Part shown: piece by piece, positions 1-10,700 of the stretch
Numbering within the stretch: position 1 is the stretch's first letter
Layout of the letters: every line of letters begins with the position of its first letter
Notes under the pieces: generated by a model
What the model was told of the DNA's origin: nothing
The model's database searches: none
What the model saw: the letters and a program-made list of their open reading frames with translations, nothing else
Program-made: the position numbers and the translations under genes
Assembly (NCBI GenBank): GCA_026770025.1
Contig: JAMXDE010000028.1
Location: forward strand, 62,001-126,000
Direction of reading: 5' to 3'
Origin: Craspedostauros australis
Taxonomy: Eukaryota; Bacillariophyta; Bacillariophyceae; Mastogloiales; Achnanthaceae
DNA length: 64,000 bases

Positions 1-3000
1 GAGAGGCACCACCAAATATCCTTGGGTAGAATGGCTCGTAGAGTCGAGCAGAGTACTATTTTGCTCTAAAAGCATGTGCTTGCATGTACTGTGCGCACAA
101 TGTAGTTTCAGCGAGATAGTACGCAGACAAACAGGCACCGTCTTGTTCCCTGCCTTCCATAACGCCAAACCGTTAAGGCAAGACAAACCGTGTCTGTAGA
201 GGTGTGCTGCATGGTAGTATCTGTTTTGTCGGCGTTGGCCGTGTTCATCGCCATCCAGCGAAGCCCCGTGTTCATGTCTGGGTGCGCCCAAGTGTTCGCC
301 GTGACCCGTGTTCATCTCTGACCGTGTCCCGTGTTCATCTCTGACCGTGTCCCGTGTCCATCAAAATACGATTGCGTGCGAGTCGAGGATGCACGCAGCT
401 CGAACTCCACCACGAAAGCGATCATGTCCTCCACGATCTTGTTGGTTATGCCCAAGCGACTCTTGGAGGATGTAGCGGCAGTGGGAGCGGGATCGGAACT
501 GCTCTGCACCCCACATTGTACGGATTCGGCATGATCGTGGATGTAGCACCAAGGCTGGCTGGAGATGTGAAGGAAACTCACGATGAGGCAAAGCCATGAT
601 AGCATTTGGCTCAGAGTATTGGTAGAATACTCTGCCTACTCGCATTCACCCCACTCTACCGATGCTCTCATGAACATCCATCATAACTCGTACTTCTCTC
701 CTCGATGCATCACTGTTCGTGTCCCCACCCAAAGAGGGACGGCCACGATGCAACACTTTTCATTCGCCTGGACGGTGAGGAACGAGCAAATGCGGAGAAG
801 AGCACCACAGGGCCGACTTCACTCTTTGTGTGTTCTTGGAACCATCAAGCACACGCGAGTTAACGCAATTCCATCCGCAAAGGTTCTCTTCTGCTGCGCG
901 ATCGTCAACGTAGCTGACGCGCACTTTCTGATCTGTGGAAGTTCCGGGTTTCTGTTCCCACCGTGGTTGGTTTCGCAATGTTTGCGTGATGGGTACATTC
1001 TGTTTCTACGAGTATGAGACACTGGCTCCGAGCCACGAGTAAAAATACGACGCTGCCGTTTTTCGCGTACACACGATGGAGGCGGCGAAGTTTTCATCCC
1101 TCCACACAGAGTCGAGAGGGAACGGAATCGTAGATTCTGTTGGGCCATTCAATGGCGAACTCCTGTGTCAGGGAAGAACTGATACCCACAGGCACCGTTT
1201 CTTGTGATGCGAAGTCCTGTCGTACGTTGGTGGCCACGTGAAAGGTACCGTGTCTGCAACCGTCATCCCACAATTGTTCACACTCCCGTACTATACTGAT
1301 GATACACACTAGCTTCTCTATTCTGCGCACTGGAACGTGGAAACGCTAACACACCTCTCTCACGCCAACAACCATTCCACAGAGAGGTACCGATGATCAT
1401 AGTGGTACTTGTGCCCCAGAGACACTCTCACTACGTCACGATGACCGTGCGCGTGTCCTGCATCCGGGAGTGGCAATGACCATCAGCGACATAGCATGTC
1501 GATTCAGTCGGTATTGCGCATTCTCAAGGGGGATAGCAGGGTCGAAAATATCCAATGTTACCACAATTGAAACCTCTTGGCTGACGTTGTGACATTCCAC
1601 GTTCAAGTATGCAGGTACCGCGGAACTGATGGTCGTTGGCCAACGCCTGCAACGACAAGTGTTCATTGCTATTTATCTCTTTGTTCCTCAAGGAAGATCG
1701 GCATGGGTGAATTTGTTCATTCCGCACGAAGGATCTGTGTGGTGCTTTGGTGGACCGAAAACAGCGCCACGAGTGTCGCTTCTCGCCAAACCGCCCGCAA
1801 GAGTCCTCCACTTCCACCAGAGTATTGTGACACCAGAAACCGCGATGTGAGCATGATGGTCTGCCGGAACGAACGCACTTGTTCTCTCTCTCTCTCTCTC
1901 CAGATATGCGGTATGAGCACAAGTGCCTCCCTAAGCGTGTGAGTATGGCAGAGTAGAATAGGGTGCTCTGCTTTGCTCTGGGCTCTCTTGTTGGGTCCTC
2001 TTCGAGTCCTCGGTCTCTCAGTGGTGGTGGCGCTGGGGGTGCTCACACAAGGCCGTTTTTGTCTTTGCGTGGTTCGTCGTTTCTGTGGCTGCGTTTCGTG
2101 GAGTTTGGTGGAGCTCCATCATTTTGTCCAGATCAGGAATGACTGTTTTGTTACCGCGCACGAAGCGTTTTTTGCGTGCCGTCACACATGCGCGTGCGTC
2201 TTTGTGCGCCACGGTACCTGTACACTAATGGTTGAACGAAACGGCGACGCGCGAAGTGCGAATGATGAACGCGCGTTGGTGCGAACGAGGTACCAATAAG
2301 TGCTCGCGGGGTACTCGTGTGCGTGTCTCTTCGTTTGTCTGCTCGAGATTCCCAAACAAGAAGCAAAGCGCAAGAGTGGAGAACACGCAGAGAACATTGT
2401 CATTGTCCACGTGAGGCACAATCGGCGCCACGACCACATCCAACAAAGCGGCAACTGGAACCACAATGGATACTCGTGGTAATGGTACTCCTCATACACC
2501 TCCGTATGGTATGAACCCGTCAGACAGATGCGGCGAGACGCGATGCGATAGCGTCCGACAACAAGCGGTGCCAGTACTATGGCCTCAAGTGTGTACCACG
2601 CCAGTACGACCACAAGCAGAGCCTTCTTCACATGTTTCCAACATCAGGCACAGTGCTGGCAACCAATCTGTCAACCAATCCGGCAACAACAGCGGCAACC
2701 ACAGCGGCAACAGCACACACAACCGCTAAGCCGAAAGTGATAGAGTACATTGCCAAACAAACAATCCCATCAACTTCACACAATCACAACAGAACCACAC
2801 AACCGCCCGAATCTGAAGGAAAGCGCTGCCAAGGAAGTGAACTCAAGACCCTTTGCACCACCTTCAACCAAACATTCCCCCGCAAAGCACGAGGGAACGA
2901 ATCACCGACTCCTTCCCACTGCCATTGCCACTGCCGTTGCCATTACCACTGCCACTACCACTGCTCTTGCCATACTACTACAACTGTTATTACCACCACC

Positions 3001-3121
3001 TTCATCATACCCACGCGTCAGCACCTTCCTGCTCGTAACTTGTCAATACCAACAGATAACAGTTCGTCAGATCACAAGCAACTGCAACAGCAACAATCGC
3101 ATCAACAGCTACGACTATAAT
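1..3121. other. 5' flank of the window, no supported gene
   Basis: No open frame here shows a recognisable domain. Frames that stay open are low complexity or overlap on several strands. The stretch at 2630-3120 is rich in CAACAAC/CGGCAAC-type codons and runs open into the LRR gene, but the first good ATG of that gene is at 3122, so I treat this part as leader or promoter. A CT tract lies at 1881-1901. A hidden exon cannot be excluded. Confidence 0.5.
305..361. repeat. 23-bp tandem repeat, about 2.5 copies
   Basis: A 23-bp unit starting CCCGTGTTCATCTCTG occurs at 305-327 and 328-350 without a mismatch, followed by a partial third copy with one change. Looser relatives (CCGTGTTCATC) lie at 239-280. 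It is a short minisatellite with no visible coding role. Confidence 0.85.
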
Positions 3122-5191
3122 ATGACGGAATCAAGCCTCTCTGGAATGGCTCTCTTTGCACCGCGTGCGCATGGACAACCACAATCACAAACCGCATCGG
3201 GCTCAGCATCAGTCTCGACATTAGTCTCAGCATCAGTCTCGACATCCTCGTTACCATCACAAACCATGCCACGATCTAACTCCAAGCCCTCGGCGCCGCT
3301 CGACTATCGGTTCGATCAGTACCTGGATGGCGGCATCCTCTATCTGGGCTTCATGAATCTCACGGCATTCGACTTCAAGCGCATTGTGTGCGAGCTTTCG
3401 GACCAGAAGATTGATGTCAACGATGCCGACGATGCCAACAATACCAATACTGCCGATACTGCCGATATGAGAAAGCACAGCAGAATGGCACGGCACAGCG
3501 TCGCCAACGGTGCCAACGCCACTGATCACGCAGGTGATACTGATAGTGCAGACGCCACGATGACATTCAGCAATAGCAATGACAGCAGATCGAGCCACCT
3601 AGCCTGCCATCGCTCTACCAGCCGATCATCCCGATCTGCATCTTCTCGCACCAGATCCTCAACTTCGAACACGAATGCGACTGCATCTGCAACCGCGAAC
3701 ACCGACCTCGCGACCACTCGTAATCGTAATCGCACTCGCAATCGCAGGAGTTCCAGAAGCGCCAGAAGATCCAAGCACAACAGTCCCGGTGAGCCATCTC
3801 GTCAGAAGAACCAGAAGCTGGAACACGTCCTCCTCAAACTCAGGCAGAAGAAGCAGCAATGGATGAACTCCAACCTCAATCCAGACGAAACCGTCGTCCC
3901 CATCTGGAAGCTCAACATCGTGGGGAATCGGGAGATTGGCGATCGAGGCATGGCGTACCTGCCGTTCCTCCCGCCCACCATCTCGGACATCGATCTCAGC
4001 GACTGTTCGCTTTCGCCCGTCGGCATTAAGCTGGTCTGCCAGTTCCTCAAGAGCCGAAGGCAGGAGGAGGTGATAGCACCATTGTCATTGCCATTCCCAT
4101 CATCACTGCCAACATCATCGCTGCCAACGCCGGCAGGCAACTCCCAGCCATGCATCACGCGATGCATCATGTGGGGAAATCAAATCGGCGATGACGGCGC
4201 CAACCACATTGCGGACATGCTGGCGGCCAACACCACCCTGCAGGAGCTCTGCATCATGCAAGGCGCCATCGGCCCATTCGGTTACCTCAACATCTCCAAA
4301 TCCCTCATGTTCAACACTCACCTCAGGGAGCTCACCATCTACCATCGCAAGCTCACAGAGCTCCACGTTTGGGCCATGCATTGCTTCCTTGACAAGAACA
4401 AGGGCCTCGAATGCCTCGACATGTGGAGCGCACCGCCGCTCTCATGCCCGCTCGTCCAACAGCTCGTGGAACTGGTTCGCGCCAATCCAAACCTCAAGCG
4501 AATCAAGCTCGGCTACGACTACCCCGAGCTCAGATACTGGCTCACGCTCAATCGCTTCGGACGCGCCAAGACCAAGAAGGAGGATGCCACCGACGGCGAC
4601 TGGATGGAGTGCATCATGAAGGGCTCGCAGGCCAACAACCTCGATTCCGTCTTCTACTTTTTGCGCAACAAGCCGGAGCTCTGCGATACGGCCAGCAGCC
4701 TCCCCATCCAGATGAGGCCGGAGGCAGAGATCTCGCCTTGGTTGGGATCCGGCGCACTCAGCTCCTCCAGCACCAAGCGGCACCTCATCCAGACGTACCG
4801 CGCCCTCATGGTGCCCGCCATTCCACCGCGTCAGGCCAGCCAGAAAGCGGCCAACTCGGCACCGAACCAACCAGAAAAATCGGCAAGAACGGAGGCGCAG
4901 GCAAGTAGGAAACCATCTCGGCAGTCCATTGCGGCGCCCGACAACACCCAACAACAACCACAGCACAAATCTGCAAGAAAGGCAAAGATCCCGAGATCCG
5001 CGCTGGCACCCGTTGTCCCACCGCCCAAAAGAATTCGCTTGACGACCAGCGAAACGCCGCTGACCCGACCAGCATCGCCTGGAAAGGTCTCCGACATTGA
5101 CGACACGGATGAGGAGATGGACGATCGCAACACTGCAGCGCCGATTGGCCACGTCGACTTCAAGCCGCTGGACATCCCGGCCGTTTGGTGA
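3122..5191 (+). CDS. Leucine-rich-repeat (RNI-like) protein
   Basis: Single-exon gene of 689 residues starting at the first ATG (MTESSLSG); upstream in-frame codons are low complexity and lack an ATG. Residues about 55-75 hold a short conserved-looking opening (YLDGGILYLGF). A Ser/Asn/Arg-rich disordered linker follows to about 230. A leucine-rich region at about 260-480 contains several ribonuclease-inhibitor-type repeats, with phrases such as DLSDCSL and GNQIGDDGAN. It ends in YWLTLNRFGR, a closing motif I associate with stramenopile LRR proteins. The C-terminal 180 residues are Ser/Pro/Lys-rich with basic patches (KSARKAKIPRS, PKRIRL) that could be nuclear signals. LRR proteins of this kind are usually binding scaffolds; the ligand is unknown. 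It converges on the CCB gene. Confidence 0.8.
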   Translation: MTESSLSGMALFAPRAHGQPQSQTASGSASVSTLVSASVSTSSLPSQTMPRSNSKPSAPLDYRFDQYLDGGILYLGFMNLTAFDFKRIVCELSDQKIDVNDADDANNTNTADTADMRKHSRMARHSVANGANATDHAGDTDSADATMTFSNSNDSRSSHLACHRSTSRSSRSASSRTRSSTSNTNATASATANTDLATTRNRNRTRNRRSSRSARRSKHNSPGEPSRQKNQKLEHVLLKLRQKKQQWMNSNLNPDETVVPIWKLNIVGNREIGDRGMAYLPFLPPTISDIDLSDCSLSPVGIKLVCQFLKSRRQEEVIAPLSLPFPSSLPTSSLPTPAGNSQPCITRCIMWGNQIGDDGANHIADMLAANTTLQELCIMQGAIGPFGYLNISKSLMFNTHLRELTIYHRKLTELHVWAMHCFLDKNKGLECLDMWSAPPLSCPLVQQLVELVRANPNLKRIKLGYDYPELRYWLTLNRFGRAKTKKEDATDGDWMECIMKGSQANNLDSVFYFLRNKPELCDTASSLPIQMRPEAEISPWLGSGALSSSSTKRHLIQTYRALMVPAIPPRQASQKAANSAPNQPEKSARTEAQASRKPSRQSIAAPDNTQQQPQHKSARKAKIPRSALAPVVPPPKRIRLTTSETPLTRPASPGKVSDIDDTDEEMDDRNTAAPIGHVDFKPLDIPAVW

Positions 5192-5511
5192 TCACTCCCC
5201 TTGTCGCCGTAAACATGGGGCAGACCAGCAGATTTGGATGGAACATAGCAGACGATCACGCGCGATACTGTCTCACTGCACATAGTTCGTACATACTGGC
5301 GGTATTATTATGTTATACAATAGTACGCGTATTACCAGATTACTTACTCCGCTCCAGCACATCCTGCAACTGTGGGGATGTGCGCATCATGTGAACAACA
5401 ACTCTCTGGAGTAGATACTTCGACGCTACCACACCAACCTATTTTACTTAGACGCTCTACAGAGAGGACTGTTGCCATACGTAGTCAGAATGGACGCAAC
5501 TCTGCTCCACT
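5192..5511. other. Convergent 3' intergenic spacer
   Basis: About 320 bp between the stop codons of the LRR gene and the CCB gene. It presumably holds both 3' untranslated regions. No gene seen. Confidence 0.6.
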
Positions 5512-6681
5512 CTACAATACCTTCCCCATCCGCTCTGCAATCACACGTGCCCATGCAACGTCCTTGGGTGTGAAGCTCTTGGCCGTATCGCTTCCCAACA
5601 CCAGCACGGTGCTGACAGTATCCTTCGACCGCGATGATCCCACGCATAGATCTACCGGTATGAGCAAAGCGAGCTGCGAGTTGTCCGGCATGTACGTGAA
5701 CTCGAATCGACCTGGCAAGGCCTGCAACGTCGGCAGGTAGGTCTCCGATTTGAGCTGCGAACCAACGCGATCCAAGATGGGCGCGTTGTTGGTCAACGAC
5801 CGGCCGCTGGAAGCCTTCGGGACGGTGCCGGAACAGGCAACGACCTGCCATGACGGTGTCTGTCCGTCCGCGGATATCGGTTTTGGGCATCCTTGCAGAA
5901 TCACGGCGGTTCGGGCGGGAGTCGCCGAGAGTAAGGCTCTCATGGCCCACGTCCATTCCTTCTCGATGTCTGCGATGACAACATCGCTGTCCTCGGCAAT
6001 CCCAAGCCGTTGCGACTGGATGGCCGGCAGGTTGAGTTGCGGCGCCTCCAACCGGATGCCTTCCAACACGACGGTCTCGCTAAGCGCCGACGTCACATCG
6101 AGCTTCGTGATTCCGTTGAGCAGGATCGATCCGCACGCAAAGACCGCGAGCAGATCCGTCCTGGTCTGCTGCGCCAACGCCTTGGAGGATTCGGAGGCCG
6201 CAAGCCGCGCGCTGGCCGACATGGTCGCCGTCGTCGCTGGCACGGCCAGGTCGTCCAGATGCGACAGTCGGTTGCCGACGATGACGAGCAATCCCACCAG
6301 CCCGATGACGATCGAAACGATGTCCGATGCCACGAAGGACAGGACGGTATCGAGCAGGTTCGTTGCGCCATCGGCTTGCCGGCTGGTCTCAATGCCTGTG
6401 AAGCGTGCCGTTCCTGGCTTCTGATCTGCGTTGTCTTCGTCCGATGATTGCGCGCGGAGTGCGACATGTGCAGCATACAAGCAGGGCGATGATGTTAGCA
6501 GCATACGCTCGATGCTCGCGTTGGTGGTGCTATGCGCGGCTGTGCGGATTGGACTCGTCGCCTGCGAGGGAGTCGAGAAAGCTGTCGCTGTCCGCAGTGC
6601 CCGCTGCGAAATGCAGGACGCATAGACGAAGAAGCAACACCGCAACCACCGCCACGAGAGTAGCGGCTGATTGGCTTTCAT
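5512..6681 (-). CDS. Plastid-targeted CCB2/CCB4-type cytochrome b6f cofactor assembly protein
   Basis: Single exon, 389 residues, ATG at 6681. The family acts in attachment of heme ci to cytochrome b6 in the thylakoid (complex C assembly). Residues 1-35 form a bipartite presequence: a hydrophobic signal segment followed by ATAFSTPSQ, an ASAFAP-like motif with the critical Phe, as used for secondary red plastids. A Ser/Thr-rich transit region follows. The mature part has a membrane segment at about 113-137 and, after a short gap, the family-typical RTDLLAVFACGSILLNGITK and LEGIRL stretches, then a soluble domain with an aromatic/Arg-rich core (WAMRALLSATPARTAV). CCB2 and CCB4 are close paralogues and I cannot separate them by eye. 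Nothing is broken. Plastid location rests on the presequence and the known function. Confidence 0.82.
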   Translation of the reverse strand: MKANQPLLSWRWLRCCFFVYASCISQRALRTATAFSTPSQATSPIRTAAHSTTNASIERMLLTSSPCLYAAHVALRAQSSDEDNADQKPGTARFTGIETSRQADGATNLLDTVLSFVASDIVSIVIGLVGLLVIVGNRLSHLDDLAVPATTATMSASARLAASESSKALAQQTRTDLLAVFACGSILLNGITKLDVTSALSETVVLEGIRLEAPQLNLPAIQSQRLGIAEDSDVVIADIEKEWTWAMRALLSATPARTAVILQGCPKPISADGQTPSWQVVACSGTVPKASSGRSLTNNAPILDRVGSQLKSETYLPTLQALPGRFEFTYMPDNSQLALLIPVDLCVGSSRSKDTVSTVLVLGSDTAKSFTPKDVAWARVIAERMGKVL

Positions 6682-7779
6682 GATGGATATGGATGAGCCG
6701 ATTGCGTACGATCTGCTCCGAATAGGATGGGCAGATCTTTTGCTTCTTTGGTTCCTCTACCAAGCGTTGGAGTGCGGAGTGATGCTGCTTGGGATGATGT
6801 AGGTCGTCCAGCCTCCCTGCCTCCCGATGCAGTTCTACTCGGAAATCGACCGATCAGTTGGTCATTCAATCAATAGTGTGTATAATTTGCTGTATCGGTG
6901 ACTGCAGTCAAGTGCCTCTCACTCTCGAACGAACTGCTGATGCTTGTAAAATATAATATAATATGATATAATATAATATGATGGAGCAGTGTTGCTTATC
7001 CCACGGTTGTATCCTATTCGTACGTGTATAGTATTCTACTATCTGCTGAACCTTGTTGGTTGGGTTCCACAGTATCGCAACAGCCGATCTGCAGATGTGA
7101 TGTGCGCAACAACACAGAAGGTCAACAAGTCAGGAGGATCTTGTTGGATGTTGGACAATCGAAACGACGTCAGACCATGATCACATTGACACCACCTGAG
7201 TCGTCACACGACCCGATTGGATCGAATCACGAATAGCAAGACGAAACAAAACACACCAAGCGAGATGGCCGCCACCCTCTCCCCTCTCTCTGAGACAAGC
7301 CACCTCCGACAACAAGCAGCCATAGCAGAGCATCAGTAGAAACATCAGCACGGACAAGAGGAAGAAGATCCGCTTGGATGGTCAAAGAGTACTCTACATA
7401 AATCGCTGACGATGATGTTGACGTTGGGGTCAAAAATTGTTTCGCTTTTTGGTGCTTCGTTTGGCTGGCGATGCGCCGGGATCGGCACCCAGCAACAACT
7501 GCACATCAGCACATGTTTCTTCATTCAATTCGTTGTTTTGCATTTGGTTGCATTCCTGTCACGATTGTGCAGAGGGGTGGCAGATGGGGCACGCATCACG
7601 AACATGGTCCTCCGTTCTTTCGCGACCGTCGTTCGCTTCCTTTGCATCGCATCTCCATGCCTGCCACAAGAATGGCAAGCGTCCACTCCGTCCCACCGCG
7701 TCGCCTCCAATTGGCGCAGTTGCGCGCAACTCATGGCCGACCATGGTGTTGCATTGCAATGTCCAACAGAGTAGATCAC
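6682..7779. other. Intergenic region upstream of the CCB gene
   Basis: About 1.1 kb between the CCB start codon and the stop of the RING/TPR gene, both on the minus strand. It holds an A/T-only tract at about 6948-6980 built of TATAATA/TATGA units. Open frames here are short, overlapping and without recognisable domains. Confidence 0.5.
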
Positions 7780-10700
7780 TTAGTTTCCATTCTGGTAGGA
7801 TGATGGACGAGTTTTGCGATCTTTTCTCCTGCTTGTGCTGCTCGATCGTTTTGAACTCTTGCTCTTCCGTGACCGTCTGTCGGATCCCGACTCGCGGTCG
7901 CCATTGGGGGTGCCATGAGAGCTGCCCTTGCGTCCCATCAGGCCGCGCGACGACGACGCGCGTGACGGTCTTCGATCGAGCTTGCGCTCCATCCCTTCCG
8001 GCAGTCCCGATTCTATGGACTCCGCCAGCTTGTGCAGATCATCGTCCGCGCGCTGCAGCCGAAGCTCGAAGTCGGTCTTCTTGTACGCCTCCTCGATGAT
8101 CTCGTTGCCCGCACCCCAGCTCTTGCGGACGCGGGACAGCTCGTGACGTGCCTCCTCGAGGCGGCCCAAGGCGAAGTAAACCTCCACCTTGACCGACCAC
8201 GCTGTCATGTTGTCGTACTTCAATTCGATGGCTTCGTTACAGTCATCCAACGACTCTTCGTACATTTGTGCCAAAAGGCCAGCCTCGGCACGTTCCGTCA
8301 GGAGCAGACCGTAGAGCGGGGACTCCTTGGGGATCTCCACACCATCGAGCATGGCGGTGGAGAACAGATCCACGGCCTCCTTGTACCGTCCTCTCTTCAC
8401 CTTGGCCTGTCCCTTGGTGAAGGATGCGAAGGTTTGCTGGCAGTACTCCAGCTGCTGCACGGCGGCCGGTGTTTCCTCGTCGGCCGCATCGAGGGAGTCT
8501 CGCAGGGCGGTGATGCCGCCCTCCATGTCGCCTGTCAGGTACATGGCGTATCCCCTCACCTGCTGCGCCTCCGTGTTGCGCGGGTTGAACATGAGGACCT
8601 TGTTGATGCGCTCCAAGGCGGAGTCCGTCATACCGAGGCATGCATCCACGCGGGCTGCCACCAACCAGAGGGTGACGTTGTCGGATGTCTTGACCAACGG
8701 CCGCAGGGTGTCGCGGGCCTCGTGGTAGTCGCCGTTGTCGATGAGCTGGTTCATGCTGCGGAGGAGTTCCTTCTGCTCCTTCGCATTCTCGAGCTCTTCA
8801 TTCAATCGCTGCGAATCTGGTAGCTCCTGCGCGGCCGTGTGCAGGCAGATGAATGCTCCGTCGAAGTCGCCGAGCGCCATGAGAGCACGCCACTTTCGGA
8901 TGTACGACTTCTCGTGCTTGGGATTCAATTCCAACGACTTGTCACAGTCCGAAACGGTGGCGACGAATTTCTTCTCGCGGAAGAAGGTGACGGCGCGGTT
9001 GGCGTAGAGGCTCGCTGCCAAGTCGCGTCCTTCGCCCGACTGTGCGCTGTCCGCAGGCAGGCATGACAAACCCTCGCCGTACAGGATGCGCGCACCCGCA
9101 ACGTCGCCCTTGTTGAGCTTGGCGTTGGCCTGCTTCTTGAGCTTGTCGGCGCGTTCGAGATCGACGTCGCTGCCGAAGGCGATGGGGTACTCTTCACTGT
9201 GTCCTTCGTTCACGGCCCCAAGACCACGGCGATCGGTGCGGGATGGTGGCACGAAGAATTGCTCGTCGTAGTTGTTGCTCTCGTATCCCAGGTTCTGGGA
9301 GGAGACCATGAAGTCGTTGCGTTGCTGCTCCGACAGGCCGTTGTCGAAGGCGTTGCCTTCGAATCGCAGCTGCTCGCGTGCCTTGGAGAGCTCCTCCTCT
9401 AGACGTCCTGGATTCTCGACGACTCTCATGCCCTCCTCGAGGCATTCGACGGCCTCATCGGCACGCGACACGGAGACCAGGGCGCGGGCCTTGCGGATGT
9501 AGGACTTTTCGGTCTTTGGATCGAGCTGGATGGCCTTGTCGCAATCCCAGACGCTCTGGTCGAACTCCTTCTCTCGGAAGAAGGTGACGGCGCGGTTGGC
9601 GTAGAGCGAGGCCAGGCAGGCACGGACCTCTGGATTGTCGTGGTCGTTGGGGAGGCAGGCCAGGGCCTCGGTGTAGAGCAGACGCGCACCTGAGATGTCT
9701 CCGCGGTTGAACTTGGCATTGGCGTTGCGCTTGAGCTTGTCGGCCAGCTCCAGATCCTCCGAGTAGTCCTTGTGACGGATGTTGTCGATGCCCTGCATGG
9801 TGAAACCGGCGACGGACATGTGATCGTCGTTGGCGACGGCGCCGCCTGTGGCGCGCAGCATGTCCTCCTCGAGCCTGTCCTGCGCCTTTTCGAGTTCGTC
9901 AGGTATCTTTTTGGATCTGGGCAGGACCCTGATGGCGGCCTCGAGGCACTTGCAGGCCTCCTCGTGCAGCTCCAATCCGGCCAGAGCGCGGCTCTTGCGG
10001 ATGTATGATTTCTCTGACTTGGGATCGAGCTTGACGGCCTTCTCGCAATCGGCAAGGGATTCGCGGTACTGCTTGTCACGGTAGAAGGTGACGGCGCGGT
10101 TTGAGTAGAGCATGGACATGAGGTCGCAGATCTCTGGGGAGAACATCTGATGGACGTTCTGGAGGCTGTTTCCCTGCAGCTGGTTGATGCCCGGTATGCA
10201 GTTCAATGCCTCCGTGTAGAGGGCGCGTGCGGATTCGATGTCGCCCTTGTTGAATTTGGCGTTGGCCTGCTTCTTGAGCTTCTCGGCGCGATCGAGCTCG
10301 TTGCCCTTGGAGGGATGGGAGTTGTAGACCGATCTGCTGGCGACGCTGACCGCCACGCTCATGTCCATGACGGAGGGCGCCACGCTGGCAGCGGGCGGAG
10401 GCGGCGCGTCCTTGGCCTTGGCGAATTCCTCCGCGAGCTTGCGGCTCTTGGGCAATGCCTGCGCACCTTCCTCGAGGCAGTTGAGAGCCTCCTCCATGTC
10501 GCCGAGCGCAGTCAAGGCACGCCACTTGCGGATGTAGGTCTTTTCCTGCAGGGGGTCGAGCTCGAGGGAGCGGTTGCAGTCCTCGATACTGGGCTCTAAT
10601 ATCCGCTCGCGGAAGAATGTGACGGCACGGTTGGAGTAGAGCGATGCCGTGAGCTTCTTGACCTCGTCGTTCTCGATCGGGAATGGCGCGATGAGGGCCA

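Noticed and set aside
312-605. 97-codon minus-strand frame starting with a signal-like MLSWLCLIVSFLHIS
   Set aside because: The hydrophobic start is suggestive of a small secreted protein, but the rest is built on the 23-bp tandem repeat and overlapping frames exist. A GTGAGT inside could even be a splice donor. Not decidable.
583-1017. 144-codon plus-strand frame
   Set aside because: Atypical composition and equally long frames on the opposite strand. No domain.
2182-2631. 149-codon minus-strand frame with hydrophobic start
   Set aside because: Starts with GTG, not ATG; the nearest ATG is followed by a stop. No family similarity.
2750-3121. N-terminal extension of the LRR protein
   Set aside because: In-frame and open but begins at TTG, has no ATG and is low complexity. 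The ATG at 3122 is preferred.
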